Shown here: positions 1 to 6,296 of the stretch, piece after piece | Layout of the letters: each line of letters begins with the position of its first letter | Position numbering within the stretch: position 1 is the first letter of the stretch | DNA from: Eubacteriales bacterium | Lineage (GTDB): Bacteria > Bacillota > Clostridia > Oscillospirales > CAG-272 | NCBI GenBank assembly: GCA_028709565.1 | Contig: JAQVWU010000151.1 | Coordinates: 1 to 7,018, forward strand | DNA length: 7,018 bases | Reading direction: 5' to 3' | Translations under genes and position numbers: made by a program | The notes under the pieces: model-generated | What the model was told of the DNA's origin: nothing | Database searches by the model: none | The model's input: the letters and a program-made list of their open reading frames with translations, nothing else

Positions 1-1178
1 ATCGAACTGGAGGAAACCGTGCTTATAACAAAAACGCAAACCGAGAGAATCAGTATCACCGATTCCCGTCTTATATGCCGGTCCTCCGCATGTCCGGCCG
101 TATGCCGCAGCATTATTACCGTCATTAAAATCGATGCGGCGAATATAAGACCCACAACCCACCCGTAATCGACGAACAATTCCGCCGGGAAATTATGCAT
201 GACCAGTATACCGTATGTATCATAATAAGCGTCCGCATATGCGCTCATGATCACCCGGTGACAGCCTGCGCCGCAGCCGAAACCCAGGGTGTCCTCCAGT
301 ATGTGCGCGCCGTTTTTGAGCAGATTGAGGCGTGCGGCCATGGAACCTCCGCTGACGAAACTGTTTGTCACGGCGGAGAATTGTACGCTGTCAAAGGCAC
401 CGGCGACAATGCTGCCGAAACGGGACGAGTTATATATAAATAATACAGCGGCAATCAGCCCGGCGGCGGTCCTTTTTGCACTTTTCAACAGGATAAGCAG
501 GAAAACAATATACATCACCGTTATGAGAATGATCTGTGTCCTCGATTGTGTACCGGCGATGACAACGGCGGCTGCCGCCAGATTAAAGGCGCTTATGTAT
601 CTGACCGGACGCGTCCCGACACTTATCGCCGTCATGGAGAAGGGTATAATCAATATCAGATATGTGGCGAAGTCGTTGGGATTGGCAAAAAATCCGCCCG
701 GGACATTTGCCAGCAGTCTTAATCTCGAAGGTGTCCCCAGATAATCCCGCATAAGATGGTTTCCCGTCGTTATCTCCCATAAACCGATGAGGTTTAATAC
801 CGACAGCAGAACAACCATAAATTTTACGATATGCTTTTTGTTTTCGGGTGTAATCAGGTTTGTAAACAGTATCACCAGCGCCGTGATGAGGAAAATGCAG
901 TATACATATTTAAGCGCCAGCCGTATATCGGGCGCCCATATGACCGATATTAGCGCCCTGGCGAGCCATATGAGCATGAAGCACACAATTGGATTATTAG
1001 GAGCGATAAGGCTGAACAGCCGGGTGTGTTTTTTTATAATCAACCGGACAAGGGACGCCATAATGACGATATGATACAGCGATACAAAGCCTATGCGAAG
1101 GCTGCCGCCCGCCAGTATCGAGCAGATAATAAGATATAATATCACTGTATTGTTTTTATTGTTTTTATCGATTCTCAT
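1..1178 (-). CDS. O-antigen polymerase/ligase-like membrane protein (partial, C-terminus outside window)
   Basis: The frame is open from an ATG at 1178 to the left edge, giving 392 codons without a stop, so the gene continues outside the window. The protein is very hydrophobic, with about ten or eleven likely membrane segments (for example near residues 11-25, 31-48, 62-81, 90-109, 118-134, 168-188, 214-232, 335-358 and 372-390). Three landmarks match the O-antigen ligase/Wzy polymerase family: GGFFANPNDFATYL at 161-174, an SR motif at 212-213 after a membrane segment, and a late extracytoplasmic stretch with R283, GFGCGAG at 299-305 and HNFPAELFVDYGWVVG at 328-343. Family members join lipid-linked glycan units outside the membrane; the actual glycan cannot be told. 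The ATG overlaps the TGA of the upstream glycosyltransferase by 4 bases, and no strong ribosome binding site precedes it, so coupled translation is likely. Confidence 0.86.
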   Translation of the reverse strand, partial: MRIDKNNKNNTVILYLIICSILAGGSLRIGFVSLYHIVIMASLVRLIIKKHTRLFSLIAPNNPIVCFMLIWLARALISVIWAPDIRLALKYVYCIFLITALVILFTNLITPENKKHIVKFMVVLLSVLNLIGLWEITTGNHLMRDYLGTPSRLRLLANVPGGFFANPNDFATYLILIIPFSMTAISVGTRPVRYISAFNLAAAAVVIAGTQSRTQIILITVMYIVFLLILLKSAKRTAAGLIAAVLFIYNSSRFGSIVAGAFDSVQFSAVTNSFVSGGSMAARLNLLKNGAHILEDTLGFGCGAGCHRVIMSAYADAYYDTYGILVMHNFPAELFVDYGWVVGLIFAASILMTVIMLRHTAGHAEDRHIRRESVILILSVCVFVISTVSSSS

Positions 1179-2332
1179 GGGCTGATTATCGCCTCGAACG
1201 CGCCGCGGTTTCGTTCGGTTCCGGCTGTGATAACATGTGTTTTAACCGGAGCGCCCGCTTTTAATATATTTTCAAGGGCCAGAGCCAGGCCTTGTGTAGT
1301 GTTCTCACACAGCAGGTCACCCCCGGCGGCAATCTCCCTCATGATGTCGATATCGGCAGCCAAAACAGGCGTGCCCAGGGCGTGAGCCTCGGCTGCCGTC
1401 ATGGCGAATGTTTCATGCAGGGACGGTACAAACAGATAATCCGCCTCCCTCATATACGGGTAGGGATTGCTCTGCCAGCCGATGAGCTTTACGCTGTCCC
1501 CGAGATTGCAGCCTTCGATTTTCTCCGTTATGGCGCCGCGCAGTCTCCCTTCGCCCGCTATATACCATAAGAGCCGCCTGCCCTCGCCGGTCATGCATAT
1601 CGCGTCCAGTGCCCTGAGCAGCCCTTTCTCCTCGGCCAGGCGGCAGGCGGTAAACAGCACCAGTCTGTTCTTGCGGTCGGGGTATACATTTTCCCGTTCC
1701 AGACTCCCGATTTTTATCTTTTCCGCCGGAACATGGTTATAATACCATGTGCATTGGGACCGCGGCACCGGAAAAGCCTTGAGAAAGGCTTCCATGGCTG
1801 TTCGGGAGACCGCTACGATCCTGTCGAATTTTTTATAAATATGATAATTGCGCCTTGTGTCCAGTTTGACGGCGGGGAGGTCGGCGTGTATCCAGGCGAT
1901 TTTCATGGGTGCCGGGCATTTTTTCAGCGCGAATCGTGCGAATCCGGCGACCAGTGTCCCCCTTGAGGGTTCCTGATGCCAGGCAATTACCGTATCGAAT
2001 CCGCTCTGGCGTTTCTGAAACATCAGCGCGAAAGACACGGGCAGGGCATTGCCGAAAATCCAAGACCAGCCGCTGCCGAGGATTTTAAACAGTTTTTGTG
2101 ATATTGCCCCGTATTGTCTGCAGTCCGCGTATGTCATCCCCAGCACGGCTACCAGCGGATGTACCGTTATCAGCTTGACATCGTCGGGCACCGAGGATTT
2201 CAGCGGACCGCGGGGATTGAATATCGCCAGATAAATCTCGTATTCGGTGTGAATCACATCGAGCATGTTGACCAGAGCCGTCTGGATCCCACCCGGTTCG
2301 AAAGACTTATTGATAATCAATAGCTTTTTCAT
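1175..2332 (-). CDS. GT4-family (GT-B fold) glycosyltransferase
   Basis: A 385-residue cytoplasmic glycosyltransferase, a usual length for GT4 enzymes that retain the anomeric configuration of the nucleotide-sugar donor. Visible hallmarks are the N-terminal strand followed by FEPGGIQTAL (GG at 14-15), an acceptor-side domain to about residue 200, and the donor-binding half: CRLAEEKG at 230-237 (basic R231/K236), the AGEGRL turn at 259-264, VKLIGW at 281-286, and an E-x7-E pair at E307 and E315 in HETFAMTAAEA. Donor and acceptor are not predictable. It is the first gene of a two-gene unit with the downstream polymerase-like membrane protein (ATGA overlap), which places it in surface polysaccharide assembly. 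The chosen ATG gives the expected start MKKLLIINKS and has a modest GGTGAG site 5 bases upstream. A better AGGAGAG site lies too far away (16 bases) and fits a short overlapping frame instead. Confidence 0.93.
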   Translation of the reverse strand: MKKLLIINKSFEPGGIQTALVNMLDVIHTEYEIYLAIFNPRGPLKSSVPDDVKLITVHPLVAVLGMTYADCRQYGAISQKLFKILGSGWSWIFGNALPVSFALMFQKRQSGFDTVIAWHQEPSRGTLVAGFARFALKKCPAPMKIAWIHADLPAVKLDTRRNYHIYKKFDRIVAVSRTAMEAFLKAFPVPRSQCTWYYNHVPAEKIKIGSLERENVYPDRKNRLVLFTACRLAEEKGLLRALDAICMTGEGRRLLWYIAGEGRLRGAITEKIEGCNLGDSVKLIGWQSNPYPYMREADYLFVPSLHETFAMTAAEAHALGTPVLAADIDIMREIAAGGDLLCENTTQGLALALENILKAGAPVKTHVITAGTERNRGAFEAIISP

Positions 2333-2355
2333 AACGGCTCACCGATATCTCTCCT
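2333..2355 (-). promoter_or_regulatory. Two candidate ribosome binding sites before the glycosyltransferase
   Basis: Reading on the minus strand, AGGAGAG at 2355-2349 is the better Shine-Dalgarno match but lies 16 bases before the glycosyltransferase ATG at 2332, while GGTGAG at 2343-2338 is weaker and sits 5 bases before it. The strong site is 6 bases from a GTG at 2342, which opens an 11-codon frame overlapping the gene start (2342-2307). The weak site is probably what the real start uses, unless translation of the short frame feeds it. Confidence 0.45.
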
Positions 2356-2414
2356 ATAAAGACACATAAAAAACAGAGTTTGTCCTAAGATAACAAAAAA
2401 AATTACATAAAAAT

Positions 2415-2453
2415 AAAAAAGTTCATGGGCGAATAGGGTTACGCAATGAACTT
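2415..2453 (-). terminator. Intrinsic-terminator-like hairpin in the leader of the polysaccharide genes
   Basis: On the minus strand an 8-bp perfect stem (AAGTTCAT at 2453-2446 with ATGAACTT at 2426-2419) encloses a 19-base loop in which GCG (2444-2442) can pair with CGC (2431-2429). It is followed directly by TTTTTTATTTTT. The stem is AT-rich but the U-tract is strong. It lies about 40-75 bases downstream of the predicted start of the promoter at 2526-2499 and before the glycosyltransferase gene. It could end a short transcript, act as an attenuator, or be a second stop for read-through from the SEC-C gene. Confidence 0.55.
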
Positions 2454-2498
2454 ATGAAAATCTGAAAAAATAAATATTATACATCTGTATTATGTTAT

Positions 2499-2526
2499 AT
2501 TATATCACCAAAAAACATAAAATCAA
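2499..2526 (-). promoter_or_regulatory. Promoter with extended -10 for the glycosyltransferase/polymerase unit
   Basis: On the minus strand there is TTGATT at 2526-2521 (4 of 6 to the sigma-A -35 consensus), a 16-base spacer, and a perfect TATAAT at 2504-2499 preceded by TG with one intervening base (extended -10). Transcription would start near 2492, leaving a leader of about 160 bases before the glycosyltransferase ATG. The region is very AT-rich, so chance matches are easier, but the extended -10 raises confidence. Confidence 0.6.
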
Positions 2527-2558
2527 GCATTTTGGCAAAAAATACAGTGCCGACTGCA

Positions 2559-2595
2559 ATATTTAGGGGAGAAACCATGTCTCTCCCCTAAATAT
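2559..2595 (-). terminator. 14-bp perfect hairpin just after the SEC-C gene
   Basis: A perfect 14-bp inverted repeat (2559-2572 with 2582-2595, core AGGGGAGA/TCTCCCCT) with a 9-base loop starts 6 bases after the TAG stop of the SEC-C gene. Its position suggests an mRNA 3' end. No run of T follows the stem on either strand, so it is not a textbook intrinsic terminator. It could instead be a stabilising 3' hairpin, with the U-tract hairpin at 2453-2415 as backup. Confidence 0.5.
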
Positions 2596-2601
2596 ATAAT
2601 T

Positions 2602-4182
2602 CTATCTGCCGCAGCACTTCTTGTATTTCTTTCCGCTGCCGCAGGGGCACGGGTCGTTGCGTCCGACCCGGGGCGGTACCCTTACCGTTTCGATGCCCGT
2701 ATCCGGCATGGGCAGAATTTTACCATGACCAACCATTTCACCCGGCGTGTATCCCTTGTTCCGCCAGTTGCGGGCGCTATTATACGCAGACATGATTAGA
2801 TTGAGCAGCGAACGCATATCATCGGCGTTATCGGTTTGCATATCAACGTCATCAAGCAAATCCAGCATCGATTCAAGAGTATTTTGCTCCGTCTGAAACG
2901 TATGGGAAATCACGGACATAAAATAGTCAAGGAGTTTCTCCGGTGTGACGCTTTGTTGGGGGGCGGGCAGCAGCTCTTTTAAGTAATTAAAATAAACGGT
3001 ATAACGGGTATAATCGGTATAATTGGAATATTCGGAATATTCGGAATAATCGGGTTTGTTGAACGATTCGGCATACTCCCTGAGCCGCCCGACGAGGGTG
3101 TCCGCCAAATATGCCCTCAACGCCCGAAACTGCGGGTTGACCTCGTAATAATCCGGATCGGCGTATTTTATAAACTCCTCCCGCGGGGGTATATAACGGG
3201 GTTTGCGCTTTATCGCATCGTATGCTTCGGAAAAATTAAAATCATCGTCATCTTCATTTGCAAAAACTTCACCGAGGTATTTATTGCCGATAAGATACAT
3301 CTCCCGGTATCCGTTTCCGGAGCGCAGAGAGAAAGAGTCACCGACGTAGGAGCACAGGTTGGCGATGTCCAGTATCTCTTCATACCGCATGGAGATAATC
3401 CGCCCGTCCTTTTCGTCATAATGGCGCAGCAGTTCAAACGCTTCCTCAGTCGGTATAATTGCGTACAGATTAGCCGCGGCTGACAGGTACAGCACGACAT
3501 CGTCCCGTACCTCAAACTCCGCCTCGGAAATCCCATGCCAAATCTCTTTTATTTCCTCCGGTACCACACAGCTCAGCGGCTGTATCTGCGACTTTTTACC
3601 GCCGAACACATACAGAAAACCCCGGGTGACGGCGTACATGCTGATACCCGGACCTCCGTTTATCGCGTCGGCGAACAGTTCCCGGTCCGCCGCGTCCATG
3701 CCCAGCATAAGAGCCCTGACAATCCGTTTGTCGGATATCAGCCTCAGGGCGTCCTCCTGAAGGTCACTCTTCTCCCTCCAGTCCAGCGCCTCGATGTAGT
3801 TTATCCTGGCATCCGTTTCGACTTCCGGGGAAAGACGCTTTTTACCCCGCGGCAAATACGGGATATATTCCCGGGGCGGCTGCGCCTCCATGACGGTGAG
3901 CATAACTAACATGATTATTTGTCTCAGCGCCGCGACCGACAGACCCCTGATACACCGCTCAAGTCCGGTTACCGGAGCCCTGTTTTGAACAAAAGCCCCC
4001 GCGCCGCCGCGCATACTCATTTCATTTCGCGCCGCTTCCGGGGTCATCTCCCCGGTCTGCACCCTTATCAGTATTTCTCTGAAAATCGGGTCAGGCTTGC
4101 TTACATTCCGTTCAATACTGTCCAGCCGCCTGCCCGCATCCTCTCTTGATACCGGTATCGCGGTTTTATTTTTTTTGTCCAT
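2602..4182 (-). CDS. SEC-C motif protein of unknown function
   Basis: A 526-residue protein without signal peptide or membrane segments, presumably cytoplasmic. Its last 19 residues are a complete SEC-C motif: RNDPCPCGSGKKYKKCCGR, with C512, C514, C523 and C524 as the zinc ligands. This motif is known from the SecA C-terminus, where it binds zinc and contacts SecB and ribosomes, and it also caps many stand-alone proteins of unknown role. Just before it, RNWRNKGYTPGEM at 471-483 resembles the linker seen in other clostridial SEC-C proteins. The rest is mostly helical and acidic; I do not recognise a catalytic domain. Residues 377-400 are eight x-x-Tyr units (see repeat). The ATG has GGAGG 4 bases upstream at 4191-4187, slightly close but clear. 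The gene stands alone, with its own promoter and a 3' hairpin. Confidence 0.93.
   Translation of the reverse strand: MDKKNKTAIPVSREDAGRRLDSIERNVSKPDPIFREILIRVQTGEMTPEAARNEMSMRGGAGAFVQNRAPVTGLERCIRGLSVAALRQIIMLVMLTVMEAQPPREYIPYLPRGKKRLSPEVETDARINYIEALDWREKSDLQEDALRLISDKRIVRALMLGMDAADRELFADAINGGPGISMYAVTRGFLYVFGGKKSQIQPLSCVVPEEIKEIWHGISEAEFEVRDDVVLYLSAAANLYAIIPTEEAFELLRHYDEKDGRIISMRYEEILDIANLCSYVGDSFSLRSGNGYREMYLIGNKYLGEVFANEDDDDFNFSEAYDAIKRKPRYIPPREEFIKYADPDYYEVNPQFRALRAYLADTLVGRLREYAESFNKPDYSEYSEYSNYTDYTRYTVYFNYLKELLPAPQQSVTPEKLLDYFMSVISHTFQTEQNTLESMLDLLDDVDMQTDNADDMRSLLNLIMSAYNSARNWRNKGYTPGEMVGHGKILPMPDTGIETVRVPPRVGRNDPCPCGSGKKYKKCCGR
2992..3054 (-). repeat. 9-bp in-frame tandem repeat coding for x-x-Tyr units
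   Basis: Seven consecutive 9-bp units (plus-strand forms such as atattcgga, ataatcggt) run without interruption inside the SEC-C gene. On the coding strand they give PDY, SEY, SEY, SNY, TDY, TRY, TVY, and the adjacent FNY (2991-2983) makes an eighth, diverged unit. Two neighbouring units are identical at DNA level, which points to duplication by slippage. Copy changes would keep the frame. Confidence 0.9.
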
Positions 4183-4224
4183 AAATCCTCCGCACCGTAT
4201 GATTTATATATTATTGTATCAATC

Positions 4225-4253
4225 ATTATATCATTGATTGTATGATTATGCAA
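4225..4253 (-). promoter_or_regulatory. Promoter with extended -10 for the SEC-C gene
   Basis: On the minus strand TTGCAT at 4253-4248 (3 of 6) is followed after 17 bases by a perfect TATAAT at 4230-4225, with TG one base before it (extended -10). The predicted start is near 4218, giving a leader of about 35 bases that ends in the GGAGG site. The -10 sits inside a dyad: ATCAAT and ATTGAT flank it with a 9-base spacer, so a repressor could bind there. No terminator is seen between the sortase stop and this promoter, so read-through from upstream is possible. Confidence 0.65.
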
Positions 4254-4343
4254 TATACCGGCTGAAATACAGTTAAATTTCTGTTTATCTGTTTATGTTG
4301 ATTTCGGCCTTGACCGTTTATATCTGCATTGATATTATCTTTC

Positions 4344-5201
4344 TTACTCCGTTAGGACCGCCTGCAGCAGCAGTCTCTCGCTTGGTTCGCCGTACAGGCA
4401 GGTGGACAGGGTCAGCACACGGTCATTCTCACTGTCAAGGGTCACATCACCGGCAATACACGCGTTTATATCGCGGATGCCGAATACGGCCTCGAAAACC
4501 CGGCCGAATACATAAGGGTTGCTGTAATCGAAGGACATGAGCAGATGCCGGGTATCGTAGGGATAAACCGCGAAAATTTTATAGCTCAGAATCCCGTCCG
4601 GCGTATGTATATAGACATATCTGTGTTCGGAGAAAAACTCCGCGTCAATAAATTTATGCAGTCCGCTGAAAAGGGTTCCGTCCTTCATGTAATGACCGTA
4701 GATTACGGTATTTTTGTCGGTAAAATCCTTTGAGTTGTAATCTTCGGTAAAAATGGCGCCCGCCGCGCTGTAGCTGCGGTCATATGCGCGCTTGAGATAA
4801 TAGGTGTTGTCGCCGTCGGCCTGGACAACGGGGTATGATATGACGGTGCCGGGGATTTCTATCCACGCGTAGATATCCGGGTTCAGCGCCTGCAGCCCGT
4901 CAAAATCCACTTTGGCTGACGCGGGGATACCGGCCGGATCTTCCGGTCCGGTTGTTTCCGCGGATTCGGCATGTTCAGCCGATTCTGGCGATGCATCCGA
5001 TTCTGGCGATCCTGCTTCTATCGTTTCAGCCGGCTCCGCGGTTTCGTGTGATTCTTCCGTTATAACCGTCCTGTTCGTTTCGCCGGATTCGATGATTGCC
5101 GGGGGATTATGTGTCCGTGCCGTACCGCATCCGCCAAGCATAAAGGCGGACATCAGGGCGGCGCAAACGGCAGGGTATATCATTGATTTAGCTTTTGTCA
5201 T
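4344..5201 (-). CDS. srtB: Class B sortase with lipoprotein-type signal peptide
   Basis: A 285-residue cysteine transpeptidase that would cleave sorting signals of secreted proteins and link them to the cell wall. The catalytic domain (about 98-285) has the family landmarks: WIEIPGTVISYPVVQ at 113-127, NTVIYGHYM at 164-172 with catalytic H170, TLSTC at 264-268 with nucleophile C268, and R276 in SERLLLQAV. The N-terminus has K3 and K5, a hydrophobic core, and MLGGC at 21-25, a good lipobox, so C25 may be lipid-modified; class B sortases more often have a plain membrane anchor. Residues 31-97 are a low-complexity Glu/Ser/Ala/Thr/Pro linker that would hold the enzyme away from the membrane. The ATG overlaps the TGA of the upstream gene by 4 bases and lacks a clear ribosome binding site, so translation is probably coupled. 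No LPxTG- or NPxTx-like substrate is encoded in the window. Confidence 0.95.
   Translation of the reverse strand: MTKAKSMIYPAVCAALMSAFMLGGCGTARTHNPPAIIESGETNRTVITEESHETAEPAETIEAGSPESDASPESAEHAESAETTGPEDPAGIPASAKVDFDGLQALNPDIYAWIEIPGTVISYPVVQADGDNTYYLKRAYDRSYSAAGAIFTEDYNSKDFTDKNTVIYGHYMKDGTLFSGLHKFIDAEFFSEHRYVYIHTPDGILSYKIFAVYPYDTRHLLMSFDYSNPYVFGRVFEAVFGIRDINACIAGDVTLDSENDRVLTLSTCLYGEPSERLLLQAVLTE
4979..5010 (-). repeat. Short direct repeat in the sortase linker
   Basis: The 14-base string ccgattctggcgat occurs at 4979-4992 and again at 4997-5010, an 18-bp period. On the coding strand both copies give SPES within the acidic linker (SPESDASPESA, residues 65-75). The 18-bp period preserves the frame, so the linker has probably grown by duplication. 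Confidence 0.75.
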
Positions 5202-6082
5202 AGTTCATGTATATCAAGCCGGTAAAATCTGCCCCGGGCGTCCGACAGGTACAGACATCCCCCGATATCGGTGACCAGTTCCGGCTCTCCCGTGATGCCC
5301 CCGCTCAGCAAATCCACATAGGCAAGTTCGGTTTCGGATCCCAGGTCGATTATGCGCAGCGCGGGGCGGTTTACGGTGTCTTTATCAAATCCCTCTGACG
5401 AGATCAGCCCGGTCCCGAAGACCGTTCCGCCCTGGAGATAACGGGCGTAGGGTCCCGTGAAGCTGCTTATGATATCATCTTTGTCAAGGATGACGCGTTT
5501 CACGCCGGCCGCGTCGGCATATCCCTCGTGAGCAGAGGGCAGGCGCAGTTTAAAATAGCTCGTGCCGTCCGGTTCTGAGCGCATGACATAGGCGATAAGC
5601 TGCTCTTTTTGCGTATCTATAACAAAATTACCGAAGGGGCGCGCCGATTTTCCTGCGGCGGGAGCCCAGCATGTCCGGTCGTCGGTAAAGGACAGACGGA
5701 TAATCTGTACAAGCTTGCTCTTAAAGGACACGCCTTCCCGTGTGAGCCGGTAGACGAGGCAGGTGCCGTGCATCTCGTCCGCCCGGCCGGCGTAGTTATT
5801 ATATATGTTGCAGTAGAGCAGCGGGAATTCATCCTCCGGACGGTAAAAATAACAGCCGAACACGACGGTATTGCAGTGCGGCACTATAATGCCGTCAAGC
5901 GTGAATGCGGTAATCTTCGTAAGTGTTTCGCAATCCAGGACGGTGCATCTCCCCCTGGCGTCAAAACGGAAGAGCAGATTGCCCCAAGCCGCGCCGTCCT
6001 GCCCGGATGTAATCATTCCTATCTCCGAAACGGTTATATGCAGACCGCCGGGATTGACATTAAATGTTAGGTTTACAGACAC
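5198..6082 (-). CDS. Unrecognised protein, possible beta-propeller-like fold
   Basis: A 294-residue protein with no signal peptide, lipobox or membrane segment. I cannot assign a function. It is rich in short beta-strand-like stretches that each end in a polar turn (LLFRFDARGRCTVLD at 36-50, FGNFVIDTQKEQLIAYV at 150-166, PALRIIDLGSETELAYVDL at 240-258, GGCLYLSDARGRFYRLD at 274-290), the pattern expected of propeller blades; the repeated DARGR strings at 41-45 and 281-285 fit blades closing on each other. HCNTVVFG at 69-76 and DEFPLLYCNIYNNY at 84-97 look like conserved cores. Start is a GTG at 6082 with GGAGTGAG upstream; an in-frame TAA lies directly before it, so no longer start is possible. 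The TGA overlaps the sortase ATG, making this the first gene of a two-gene unit. Without an export signal it is unlikely to be a sortase substrate. Confidence 0.82.
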   Translation of the reverse strand: MSVNLTFNVNPGGLHITVSEIGMITSGQDGAAWGNLLFRFDARGRCTVLDCETLTKITAFTLDGIIVPHCNTVVFGCYFYRPEDEFPLLYCNIYNNYAGRADEMHGTCLVYRLTREGVSFKSKLVQIIRLSFTDDRTCWAPAAGKSARPFGNFVIDTQKEQLIAYVMRSEPDGTSYFKLRLPSAHEGYADAAGVKRVILDKDDIISSFTGPYARYLQGGTVFGTGLISSEGFDKDTVNRPALRIIDLGSETELAYVDLLSGGITGEPELVTDIGGCLYLSDARGRFYRLDIHEL

Positions 6083-6119
6083 TTATAACTCACTCCATGC
6101 AAAAATCTGTTTATTATGC

Positions 6120-6148
6120 GTAATAAAAGTGTAAACACGGAATATGAA
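6120..6148 (-). promoter_or_regulatory. Candidate promoter for the unknown-protein/sortase unit
   Basis: On the minus strand TTCATA at 6148-6143 (4 of 6) and TATTAC at 6125-6120 (4 of 6) are separated by 17 bases. Both boxes are imperfect and no extended -10 is present. The start would be near 6113, about 30 bases before the GTG. It is the best candidate I could find in the upstream region. Confidence 0.3.
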
Positions 6149-6162
6149 GTGTACATGAACAC
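6129..6162. repeat. Two operator-like GTGT...ACAC dyads 20 bp apart
   Basis: GTGT-AA-ACAC lies at 6129-6138 and GTGT-N6-ACAC at 6149-6162; the second is a 14-bp near-palindrome with one mismatched pair. Their left halves are exactly 20 bp apart, about two helical turns. The first lies within the spacer of the candidate minus-strand promoter, the second just upstream of its -35 box. A wider 7-bp inverted repeat (TTATGCG at 6114-6120, CGCATAA at 6167-6173) encloses both. Confidence 0.4.
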
Positions 6163-6283
6163 GAAGCGCATAAAATGTAATAATAATGTAGATTGCCGTT
6201 AACATATGCAAGCATTTCGACCGGCAAACGCGGACGCTGTTCGGTTATGAGGAAAAATGTCCGGATGTTTTGCTTGGCAGCTA

Positions 6284-6296
6284 TCGCCGGAGGCGA
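6284..6296 (+). other. Small GC-rich hairpin beside the long stem
   Basis: TCGCC at 6284-6288 pairs with GGCGA at 6292-6296 around a 3-base loop. It ends exactly where the outer helix of the long structure begins (6297), as adjacent or stacked helices do in folded RNAs. Confidence 0.45.

Noticed and set aside
195..744. Two overlapping plus-strand open frames (195-443 and 289-744)
   Set aside because: They lie opposite the continuous minus-strand membrane-protein frame, which has clear family motifs; the plus-strand translations show none and have no ribosome binding site.
583..780. 65-codon minus-strand frame
   Set aside because: It lies in another frame inside the polymerase-like gene, whose own frame runs uninterrupted through it.
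787..1074. Plus-strand frame of 95 codons
   Set aside because: Antisense to the polymerase-like gene; no supporting motif or start signal.
3535..4149. Plus-strand frames opposite the SEC-C gene
   Set aside because: The SEC-C gene explains the region fully; these are antisense shadows of a fairly GC-rich gene.
4183..4343. Search for a terminator after the sortase gene
   Set aside because: Only a 3-4 bp pairing (CGGTCAAGGCCG area) without U-tract was found, too weak to call.
4912..5274. 120-codon Ser/Asp/Ala-rich plus-strand frame
   Set aside because: It is the complement of the low-complexity sortase linker, which produces a similarly simple sequence on the other strand.
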